DNA from: Lingula anatina
Taxonomy: Eukaryota > Brachiopoda > Lingulata > Lingulida > Lingulidae
DNA length: 63,999 nucleotides
NCBI RefSeq assembly: GCF_001039355.2
Contig: NW_019773552.1
Span: 1 to 63,999 of the forward strand
Direction: 5' to 3'
The notes under the pieces are model-generated. The model did no database searches. It saw nothing but the letters and a program-made list of their open reading frames with translations, and was not told the origin of the DNA. Shown in pieces: positions 1 to 11,409 of this stretch (the first letter of the stretch is position 1; each line of letters starts with the position of its first letter). Position numbers and translations under genes: made by a program.

Positions 1-75
1 AAAAGGATCTTGTTTCAGAGATGCCATATCAGAGTTATATAAAAGTTATCAACATTTGTATTTCATGGACTTTAG

Positions 76-1441
76 GCGACGAAGCGTTGGGCGGCGACAA
101 AGTAAGCGAGAGGGAAGGCCATTTCAAAGACGACCATAAGCCAGAAGAGTTCGACACCAAGAAAATAATTTTATCTCCCAGTATCCGTTATGCTGGCCAT
201 GGCGCTTATGCCATGCCACACAAGTATGTATTCGTGTGTTGTATTCGTGTGGTATTTGTATAAATTGTAAACAGGGGTAAAAAAACAGGTTACACACAGT
301 ATGTTTGTGTATAAAAGTGTTTGTTTAAGAAGAAACATTGCTGTCAGTATCGTGTTATTCTAATGCTATTCTGATTTAAAGTGGTATCACGAAATTAATA
401 ATAGTTATTATTATATTAATAATAAAATGGTTATTATTGGTTTTATTCTTATAAAGCAAGTGTTGTCAGTTTAGTGAAATGATTAGCGTCAACATAGATT
501 TCTAATGTTTTATTAAATTGCATCAAGTTTGACGCAATTTATCACTAATTGAGACAAATTAATATATCATCATTCTGCATTTCAAGAAAATCGATGTGCA
601 TGTCAACAGAAAGGTTTTGTTGTCCATTATCACACCATCATTTCAACACTGGCCTCATCTCAAACTGAAAATCATGACCTTTATTTGACGTTGACCTATG
701 GAGTGGAAGATGTTTGATCGATGACCGCATGTTCGGTGCTCCAACTAAGGTTGGAATAAAAATATAGACTTATTAACCATTTACTAATTTTGGAAATAGA
801 TTTCCATAATCGCACAGACAACGAACGACGTAAACCCGCGTCGTAAGTCGACACATCCGGGAACTGCACTTATTCTTTGATTGCCAGTAACTGATTCATG
901 GCACATTTATCCAAAGTTTAGTTTAAGTGCATTGATACTTTTGTGGTGATAATTTTATCGGTGTTAATTTTTATAGAAACTTAACAGCACTTTTCAAGTA
1001 ATTTTTTTACATGGAAAAATATAGACTAGGTGCTGTAAAAACAGGATGTCGCATTGATTTAAGCTTTTCAACGCGTAAAATTCGAGTTGTTTGATAAAAT
1101 CAGTAGTCAGTTTGATAGGACACTTCTTATGTTTCTAAAGCCTTACGATCTACATGTATACTCCGCAAGTGAATACAATTTATCAACAAAACCATCCACG
1201 AGGTCATTTAGTTAATTTTCTGGGAGTTGTTTTAGCTCTTTGGGAATGGGCTGAAGCCGTGCTGCCTTCCCCTGCAACTCTGTATAATGATTACATGAAT
1301 AACCTATTAGACATGGAAAGAAACTATTTCACATGCAAGAAATATTACGTCGTATAGTTCAAGATGAAGAAAAAGATAGTTTTGATAACATACATGTACA
1401 CCGTACGAGTTGTAGTCAAAGATAAAAGACACATGAACGAC

Positions 1442-1501
<60 letters not shown>

Positions 1502-2816
1502 GGCCACGATACTGGGTAACAACATTCCGCTTAGAATCTTGTGAGCACACATTCCGCTTAGAATATGCATCGTATTTTGCTTGATATTCATAAATTTTGG
1601 ATAATATTACATTGTCCAAGATTTAAGTGTCATTACGGCTAAGAACTAAAAAGTTTAAAATACACAGCAATGTTTGGAAATGCAAAATTGTTTTAATAAC
1701 ACAAATCAATCCCCTTTCACACGAAAGCACCTCCATTGTAATCCTACACATATAGGGAGGGATCCATTGCTGCGTTTACCGATTTTTCTCCTGGGGATTC
1801 TGAAAATCATAATCTCTTGGAAAAACAAACTTAGGCGCATCGCAATCATCTTTCCTTTTTTCACCAAGACTGAATGAATAATACATGTGATAAAAGTCGC
1901 ATCTAAACTTGAAGAAACACAACAATAAATAAACAAAATTAGATATAGTTTGCATTACAGTGGGTCATCCTGCAGCGTAAGAAAGACGTTGGAGATATTG
2001 AAAAACGTTTTGAATAGAGATTCTTTTACACAGCTTCAGATATCATGACAATATCCGCTTTATTTTTGCGACCACGACTCTTTATCTCTACAACATAACA
2101 AAGAGAATATTAATATGCATACTTCTTATTTTAACTTTGGGATTTTTCTCAAAAAAAAATAGTAACATGCATATGAGAAACTTTGCCAGATTTCATACAT
2201 TTAGGCAGTATACTATATAGTTAATCTACTCAAAGATATCAGTCTAAAACAGCAAGGAAGATTTTAGCTTACCTTTCCTGATAAGGCTACAAGACCAAGC
2301 AAATACTTGAATTAATATATCCGTTTTGTGGTGACGAAAGAAATAACAAATTTATCGCGAAAAATATATAACACTTGAAAGGTGTCAAATACACTGTACG
2401 TGAAATTTGTTTTGTATAATAAGTAGTATGACGTCGCAATGCATCGTTCACTTAAATTACGCCATAACGCAGGCACACGTAAACGACATTTTAATTTTAA
2501 GGGGTAAAAAAAAACATGATTCAATGTTCTGAATGATATTTTTTAATCTTTTTTCATTTTTGAAGCTTTTTGAAGGTAAATCACACTTTTTTCCGAATAT
2601 TTCAGATTCGAGGTATCAGGAAAAACCTATGTGGCTCGTGTAGCACTTCAAGTGTGCATTCGCCCAGGCAGCTATGATGTCGGCGATCAAACTATCGGAG
2701 AAACCAAGCCAATCGACCCAAAGTTTGACAATCAGGAAATAGAGTGGTCAACTAAAGAGCGTGGAAGCACTATTTTGTATGGTCTGCTGGTGAAATTGGA
2801 AGAGCAAGTTTCTTGA
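76..2816 (+). CDS. 3' end (last two exons) of a NEURL4-C/ART-like domain protein, paralogue 1
   Basis: Two exons are visible, 76-223 and 2606-2816 (stop TGA 2814-2816); all earlier exons lie before the window. The acceptor at 74-75 and donor at 224 (GTATGT) join in phase with the acceptor at 2604-2605. The peptide carries the SPSIRYAGHGAYA motif and the terminal IEWSTKERG...LYGLLVKL block, the C-terminal domain known from NEURL4 proteins. It is a tandem paralogue of the gene at 4928-12581. The last exon differs from its paralogue at only 2 of 211 bases, while the previous exon has about 8 changes, 6 of them amino-acid changing. The AATAAA that follows the paralogue's stop is lost here. Function by family: probably protein interaction and ubiquitin-related; an ADP-ribosyltransferase activity is only inferred. 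Confidence 0.85.
224..2605 (+). other. Last intron of paralogue 1
   Basis: This 2.4-kb intron separates the two visible exons. It holds a (TA)n tract and non-coding DNA. From about 1670 to 2600 it is recognisably homologous to the matching but shorter intron (11333-12370) of the downstream paralogue. Short open frames here show no family resemblance and are not called. Confidence 0.7.
1447..1497. repeat. (TA)n microsatellite
   Basis: About 25 uninterrupted TA units inside the last intron of paralogue 1. The tract is absent from the matching intron of paralogue 2. Confidence 0.97.
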
Positions 2817-3375
2817 AATAGTTAATCTTAACTTCGACGGAGCTGAGAACAGTGCTTTTGACTTAATCGGTCTAAAGGGTTTGAATGGTATTTCATTTTG
2901 TATCCAAATCAATCGGATCATATTAGGAAAGTGTCGGTTTCATACCATTTATATACTGTTTTACGTCATGACGTGACATTTGCACTGGATAGGCCTAAGC
3001 CTACTAGCGGTTGATTGTGATTGACTTAATATGATGTCTATACGTGAGAAAAATAATCCCTTTCTAATTACATGTGCAGGCCTACTGATTTTGAAGAGTC
3101 AAAAACATACCGATTTTCAAACCAGGTTATGATTTACATCCATGCAGCTTCTTGCGTTTTGTGTCGATTTTTCTCAACCTTTTAGAAAAGACATTTTTAC
3201 TTTGCATCAAGTGATTTGGAGATGGTAATTGGTATTTTCGAAATCAAGAAAGCCTACTTGAATCCTTTAATAAAAAAAGCATGCACAAATATGCTAGTTC
3301 CTTGCAGTAACTTTTAATGTAGCACTGGACTAAAATTTTAGCCTAGACTCTGTTTCTCCCTGTAGGTGACGTCAG
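2817..3375 (+). repeat. Duplicated 3' flank of paralogue 1
   Basis: This downstream sequence is collinear with 12582-13327, downstream of paralogue 2, with substitutions and small indels. Both sides reach the same GTGACGTCAGCCGGTCA word before diverging. It shows that the tandem duplication included the 3' UTR and flank. Confidence 0.85.
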
Positions 3376-4195
3376 CCGGTCAACAAAGAATACAGGGAGG
3401 TATTCTCAGGTTTTTTTTATTTACCTAATCTGCACTGTTGGTAAATAAAGTTGCTCTAAATGTGGTACTATTAAGGCGGCTGGAATCGTGCCCTTCTGCA
3501 AGTCCAACTACAGACCAAAGATTAAATCAATGCGATAGTTGAGCATCAGATTGCAAAACGAATTGTGTCACGTTTTGGTTATGAAAGGCCAAAGTGTGGA
3601 TGCGAAACACGCTGACGAGGGGTTCCAAATACTTCAAGATCTACCCCTATCTTGAAATCACGACTTTCTCAGTTTATTTCATAACAAAGTTTACGCTAAC
3701 ACATCCAATAATATCCCCATAAGCATGGGTGGATGTAGGTTTTTTCTTAAGGAGACCGGGGGGGGGGGGGGGGGGGGGGATGGGGGGCAAGGACAAAAAG
3801 GATAATTTTACCACATTACGTGGGTACAGGGATGGATAAATCGCTTGGATTTGTCTCTTTTCGCTTCTTGAAAATGATACCTTTTGAAAGTAAAAACCTG
3901 AAACATTTTAAAGACAAACACGAACAAGTGATAAAAACAAATTAAACAAATTAAACAATGGACCTTCGATCATTTAAATACGCAGAACATGCTCTAATAG
4001 GCCTATCTCAAACAAAATGTTATCTCATACACATTTCTATGTTTGAAGCCATATTTATGGTATCTAAACACTTTTTGGAGGGTGGGGGGGGGGGGGGTCA
4101 TTCATTTGCTGTATGGACCCAATGTTGAATATTTTGAATATTAATGAAACAACAGGCAGGAGTCTATGGCCGTGATGACGGGGAATCCCCTGTCA
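3376..4195. other. Intergenic spacer between paralogues
   Basis: No coding region is recognised. The stretch includes a 22-base G run at 3758-3779 and a second G run near 4084-4097, which could form G-quadruplexes or be sequencing-sensitive. Confidence 0.6.
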
Positions 4196-4281
4196 CGTTT
4201 AGTCACGTGACCCATACGAGGTTGTTTATCTGCTGTAAACTTCTGTCCTGTTCGCGTGTATGTGGATCAAACATTATACAG
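4196..4281 (+). promoter_or_regulatory. Possible promoter and non-coding first exon of paralogue 2
   Basis: A compact E-box-like region (CACGTTTAGTCACGTGAC) is followed by sequence ending in a good splice donor, CAG|GTAAAA at 4282. A matching acceptor, TTTTTAATACAG, ends at about 4868, upstream of the start codon at 4928. No transcript evidence is available; this is a splice-signal inference. Confidence 0.3.
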
Positions 4282-4927
4282 GTAAAATTCTGGTTAATTG
4301 TGATCACTTCATCTTTGTATATGATTACATATTCACCCCTAATATAAACTGTAGATAGATTTTGAGACAACATCGCGTATTTGATACATTAGAACCTCAT
4401 GTTCGATTCGCTTCTCACTTCCGTAAACACAATAATGGCTGATTTTGGTTGTTGCTTTTGTTATTGCTACTCCCCTCTCCATGCATTCCTCTGTGCTGAT
4501 TAGTGTAGTTCTAAATAAGCAAATAATGGTGATTATGTAGAACTATTGGAGTTAATGAGTGTATATCAATTAACAAAAGAAGATCTGTTTAATAAAAAGT
4601 ACAGGTCACAGCTACTTTCGTTTTCGATTCCTTCGTTACCTGAAGGTCGCCGTACTTGTTGTGATCTTTCGGGACTTTTTCAACCTCTTATGATGGAAGC
4701 TACATCTGTTATACTGAAGCATGTAATTATTTTGATTTTGTGAGTATTAATGAATGTAGTTGCCGACGGGAATTAACGAATTAATGAAGTATGTATGTCT
4801 AGCGGAAACGTTATTACACTGTATAGTGCCGCTACTTCTAATATGTGTTTACTTATTTTTAATACAGGCCTATATTTTAAATTTGCATTGATACCATTCA
4901 GTGCATTCAAATTAACGTTAAGTCGCA

Positions 4928-7900
4928 ATGGGAAATGAAGCATCGACATTACGTCTTCTCCATAATTTGGCGGAGCTTGAACAGGAGCTTGAACGAGACC
5001 AAGTCTCGAAGTCCAACCAACCACTAAAGGTGCAACATGGCTGGGATTCCAAGGACTGCTCCAATAATATGACGGTGCTAGATGATGGTTTGAAGGTAGG
5101 ATTCACGGATAACGAGAAAAATCTACTCACCTTTAAGTTTCTGATCTATCCTGAACATTTCATCAAAATATAATAATGTTTTAGTCTGGCTGTTGACAAA
5201 CAAACAAACAAACAAACAAACAAACAAACAAACAAACAAACGGAGGTGAATACTTTATCTCCTTGGAGGGGAGGGGGGGGGGTAAAATCCCTGTGACGTA
5301 CATTTTATAGTCCCCATCAACTGTTTAAAGATGCAAAAAGGCCGAGTGACCTGATTCAAAAGTTTTATCTTTGTAACTCTTTAGTAAAATCCTGAGCATG
5401 CTAGTGATTTGTTTCAATTTCAAACTAGATTCCTTATTAAGAAAGGGGGAAATTCGAATTTACATTTTATTATAATTTCACTATTAATTAAAGACTTGTT
5501 AAAACTTTTATTCTTTAATTTATTGTTTTTCTTTTTATCAAGTGTATATAAAATATGTGGATATTACCTCCAATATTTCTGTGACTGTCAGTCACCATCA
5601 TCAGTTACAACACAAGGCCAGTGATTAGGGGCAATTGACCTGGATTTTCACTGCAGGTGAAATGACCCTAGTCATTTACTCCTTGATGATGGTGACTGAC
5701 AGTCACAGAAATAAGGGAGGTAATATCCACATATTTTAAAAGCTGTTGATAAAAAGAAAAACAATAATTTAAATTGATACATACAGAGCTAATGAAACTG
5801 TTCTCTATAAAACTTTTACGTTTTCTTTATTCATCAAAGTTGTAAAATCATATTTGTACCTATTTTACAGGTGCGTAGAAATAGATCTTTACAGCCTAGG
5901 ACGGATGCCGTTAGGGGCAAGAGAGGCTATGGTCAAGGGATACATATCTGGAAGATTCACTGGCCCCAGTCGATGAGAGGCAGCAATGCTGTTATTGGTG
6001 TAGCTACCTATCAGGCCCCTCTGACTTGCATTGGTGAGTTTGGTTGGATGATTGAGACAAAATAATTCACCTAGACCCATACATGTACATAAGCTGTGCG
6101 GTATAACAAGGGCAACTTATGAAGCTTTGCGGCATGTTTTCCCCAGAGTTTATACTGGTACAATGTATTATATTTTCTGAGTTTATATATGGGGCCTAGT
6201 TGTTTGTTTATAATAATGTTTAAAATCGGATTACTGTGAAATTGACGAGAATGTAGTCGTAATAATGTCGCAAAGTTTTAAGTGCAATTTGGCGATGTGT
6301 TTCAGTTGCTTCTAATCATATTATTCTCTCGAAGGTTATTCGTCTTTTATTGGTTCGAATGATCAGTCCATGGGATGGGATATTGTCCGCAATGTTCTTC
6401 TCTTCAATGACTGCGTCATCAGAAAGTACCCGGATGATGTACCTAATGAATTTGTTGCTCCTGATGTCATCACTGTAATTCTTAATATGGACTCGGGGAC
6501 TCTTGGCTTTAAGAGTGATGGGAATAATTACGGAGTAGCACTAAAGGGTCTTCGCTTACTGGGGAAAAAACTTTACCCTGCAATAAGCGCAACATATGAC
6601 AACTGTGAAGTGGGTATCGAATACATCAGAAGTACAGGTAAATGCTAGGCTCAGAGGAACTTTTACTTGGTAAAATCTGAAAAAATATCCTTTGCTTTAT
6701 AATTTAGTAAAATATCAAAATAAAGACTCAATGTTTTTACAAAAAAACAATATTAAATAAATATTCAATAAATAATAAAAAGACACACAAAAGTATCACA
6801 ATAGGCCACCAGTGCTCGTATCTAGTCTATTGTGGATGGATGAAACAGTTTCAGTTTGCAACATGTTTTGAACAAAATCGTGAGTAGTACGCAGTATGCA
6901 CGATATTTCCCCTCATACTTTCCGCACAGATTTATAAAACTATTTTGTTTCTTTCCATTCATGTAAGACGCAGCACCTGCGCCCGACCTCCCGTCTCCTT
7001 CAAGGCCCACTGAAAGAACCACTGCAAGAGGTACGCTCTGTAACCTGAATACAACCATTGCATCTTAAATCCTAAAATAAATCTTGAATATCGTTTTCAT
7101 TCAGGATGTAATTTTTTTATATATAGACAAACCCATATAGTTTTGATTCAAACTAAATCTTTTTATTTCTTTCAGATCAGGGAAGACCACCGGCAAAACC
7201 ATGTCCTCCGGCCCAGCCTCTGAAATTCAAAAAGCAATGTGGGAAAAATATCGAATTGTCAAATGACAGCATTCAAGCGGAGAGATCAAAGTACGTTTTG
7301 ATCAATTGTTCATTTTTAAAAGCAGAAATAGAAAATGAAAAAAGTCAAAAACTAATTTATATTTTAACTTCAGGTATTTTGGTATTTTGATAGGGGTTTT
7401 GTGTATTGCAATTTATGTATTTTGTTGGGGAAATGTTGTAAATGCCCGTTTGGGATGTTAAAACGTCTTCATTGATTATGTTTTAGACATATATACCTGC
7501 ATTAGATTTTATTAATATTCTAATACGGTTTACCAACAAAAATAAAAACCGAATGCCACGCATTATTACAATAACGGTTTGTACCACCTCATTTTCCATT
7601 CCAGTTTTATGTCTGAATCAGACAAAGCAGTTGTTTTGACTTCGAGAAGTCTACAACCAAATGAAAAGTTTGAAATATGTGTAAAGAGAACTCTTGGTCA
7701 ATGGCCAGAGGGTCTAGCTATCGGAGTTGTGGCTCTGGAAGCAGGATTCGAGATTCCGAGAAGTCTCCCTGGACAAGCCGCAGATATAGCGTGGGTCTGG
7801 AAAGGCACGGATGTTTTGCATGACCGAAAAACGGAACGGAAATTGGATTTTAACCTTAATTCCGCAAAAGTATGTATTTAAGGATTGCATGTATTTATTA

Positions 7901-10900
7901 TGTTTCGCCTTTTCGAATAAAGGGGTCTCTGCTGGAGCCCAGTCTGTCTAGTACTGTTCCTATATGGCTCTACATGTATACTAATAGTGCTGTATGAAAC
8001 AAGGTACAAACGTTTCTCGGTTTTTCCCAATCAACACGAAAACCCCGAGAGAGAAAAAGTAAGTCCAGTTGTTTTAATCGAAATTCACAAAGATTTCATT
8101 TCATTTATGAGAAGGGATAAATGTGAAGGTGGTTAATTGTTTACCAATCACACGAGCGACCAATACATTTTTCGTGAACACGGAAATCCTAATAGTCAGG
8201 GAGTTAATTACTATTCTTAGCTCTAATTTCAGATTGGCGACACATTTGGTGTCTCGAGAAAGGAAGATGGTGCATTGCACTTCTTTTACAACGGTCGAGA
8301 TATGGGAATGGCAGCCACAAATATTCCTCAGAAAATACACGGAATTGTCGATGTTTATGGCAGTACTATACACGTAGAATTAGTCGGTAAGCATGCTATA
8401 TCTATTCAAAAACGACAAATAATCTTTCTATGTGAATTTTGTCCCAAGGGCTGTTCAACCTGTTGAATAACCTTTGTCTGACCACGTACTAGCATCTTAT
8501 ACCACATTGAAACTAAATATAAAATGAATTTAAAAGAAATTTGAACATTTGACATTCATGTTATTTTCTGTTTCATATTCAACAGAACAAATTCGAGAGG
8601 AAGCCTCGGAGCCAACAGGTGCCGCTTTCACGGGCATGTCTAGAGAAGAACGCGCCTTTGAAAAAATGAAACAAACGATCGATCTCTTAAAGAAGAAAGA
8701 CGAACGCACTATTCGACCCACTATACTTATGGTCCACGAACATTTGTACATGCTGTACGTCAAGCATAAGGACCGAAGCCTTCGGCAGTTAATGGGTGAC
8801 AAGCTGGTCCAGTTGAATGCCGCTTTCCATATTACTGAATATATAAAATTTCTCCGTGATTGCGGGATTGAAAACGCCAGAATCTTCACGTGTTATGAGC
8901 TGCTTCGTAATGTTTGTTGGAATTACAGCGATGCCAGTCTGAAGTTTGCCAGGTCCATCGGACAGACGGAGCTCCTTGGAATTCTTTCTGCAGAACTTGC
9001 CAAGTATCAGAATAGATATATGAGTGAAGAGGTAAGAAAGAAAAATCAATTTGATAGCCCTCAATCCATTTTTTTTTTTTTTTTTTTTTTTGCCTTGGCT
9101 TTGGCCGGGCTTAAATTTATAACATCTTTTACTTTTGAACTAGGTGTCCATTAAGATTGTTACCGATTTTCACCAATGGAGTCTCCAGTTTTTTGAAAAT
9201 GTAATGCATGTTTATTGTTTACTGAGATACATTTGCAAAACAGATATGTACTATATATTCAAAATTGTTGCTTTTTAATCCCAGGGGAAAAGAGATATTG
9301 TTATGTCAGCATTTGGAATTCTTCACAACTGCTCAAAAGTCACGGAGAACCGAGGGGTGTATTACCGCCTCGGTGTGATCAACATCGTGGTTCCTTATAC
9401 GAAGCCAGGGAATGACGAAACAGTCGCAATGACTGCCTTAATGACCTTGTCCTACCTTGTTACTATTGACCAACAACACCTGATCCAAGCAGAGCCATCA
9501 GCTATTGCAAACATTCTAAAGAAACTTGACGAAGCACTGAGAAACGCAGAAACTCATCAGTCGGACGGTTTCCATGCCTACGAAATTGTGGAATCTCTTA
9601 TAAACTTATCGAAAAGCGCACAAAATCGGGTGACGACGATACAGAAAGGAGGCATTCCCCTGTTTGTAAAGATGATGAAAGTCGGCAATCCACAAGAGCA
9701 GGAACTCGCCCTGAACGCTGTGTGGGAACTTATTAACGGTGGCGACGGGACGCTGTCAGCTGTCTCTAGAACAGAAGGACTATTAGACGCAGTGAAGGCT
9801 TTAAAGAGCAGCAAAGTCGAAACTGTTCGTCAAGCCGCTGAGAGGATTTCATTGAGGCTTGACACCCAGACTCAAATGTTTTCCCAGAGGTTTGGTAAGT
9901 TGATGGATTTTCGTTTAGAAAAGTTAATATTAATAAATAAATAAACCATGAACAGTGTATAATTGGTAAACATGGTGGACGTAATTGCATTTTAGTCAAG
10001 TTGATGGATTTTCGTTTTGAAAAGTTAATATTAATAAATAAATAAATAAACCATGAACAGTGTATTATTGGTAAACATGGTGGACGTAATTGCATTTTAG
10101 TCAAGCCATACTGTTCAAATTCCATTTCCTTTCCAGATCCTACACCCAAACCAAAGTGCACTTACAAAGATATTTGCGACAAATTTGTTGCGACACTCAA
10201 CATACATAGTAAGTTGTCATTAACTTGAAAAATATTCTCTAATTCATTTTCTCACATATTTTAAAGATTCTGTTTGCCTATTCTAAACTATTTTTATTAT
10301 GTAAAAGAGTAAAGCGAGTACATGATGCACTTAAATGTTTCCATGCCTTGGAATTTTACAGAGACATATTTTGATGCCAAGTATCATCGCTGCTACTGCA
10401 ACCATTGCCATAATGACAGAGGAGACAAACTGTATTATACTCGCGGAAATCCACCAAAGGACTACGGTATTCCAATTGGATGGTACAGGTATGCCCTTTG
10501 GTGAGTATAACAACGGCAAATCGGGTTTGGTAACTTGGAAATTTGAATGATATTTTTATGTCTTTGTGTGTGACGATCTTCAACGTCTCTGTGTGTTACA
10601 GCCGAAAGCAAAACTTTAAATACTGTGTAAAATATTCTTATTCATGTATATTGTGAAGCCGCAAAACTTTTTTGCTTTTTGTTTTGTTATGCAATGCTAC
10701 TGTGGAATATTCTTGTGACTATTCAAAGTTATCTTTTACTGTATCAAGGTGCATGTATGAGCTGTCTTTTTTTTAATGTGGTACCAGCCTTCCACCTAAA
10801 GCAAAAGCTATGAACGTATTGGACAAATGGCACAGGGCATTCCATGGCACTAAGAAAGATGTGGTCACCAAGATACTTGAAGTCGGGGAACTGCTCATTC

Positions 10901-11365
10901 CAGGTTAGGCACTCAGTTTGTCTTATGACGTCACGGGACAGGCACTTGTATTGCGAACAACTCTCGAAACGTGTGATATTTATGTCAGTGTCTAATTAAT
11001 GTCAACTTCACTTCATTCATCTACTTATTAAAGTTTACACGCAGGACTTTTGTTTTAAATTTTTGTTGGTCCGTTCGTGATCTCGAACTCGTGTATTTTT
11101 TATTATTATTATTATTATTATTTTATTAAACTTTTTTTTGGAGATGCCATATTAGAGACATATAAAAGTTAACTTGGACTTTAGGCGATGTAGCGTTGGG
11201 CGGCGACAAAATAAGCGAGAGGGAAGGCCATTTCAAAGACGACTATAAGCCTGAAGGGTTCGACACCAAGAAAATATTTGTATCTCCCAGTATCCGTTAT
11301 GCTGGCCATGGCGCTTATGCCATGCCACACAAGTATGTATCCGTGTGGTTTTTATGAATAGTAAA

Positions 11366-11409
<44 letters not shown>

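Noticed and set aside
3758-3779. 22-base G run
   Set aside because: Could be a G-quadruplex, but homopolymer length is unreliable and no gene context supports a role.
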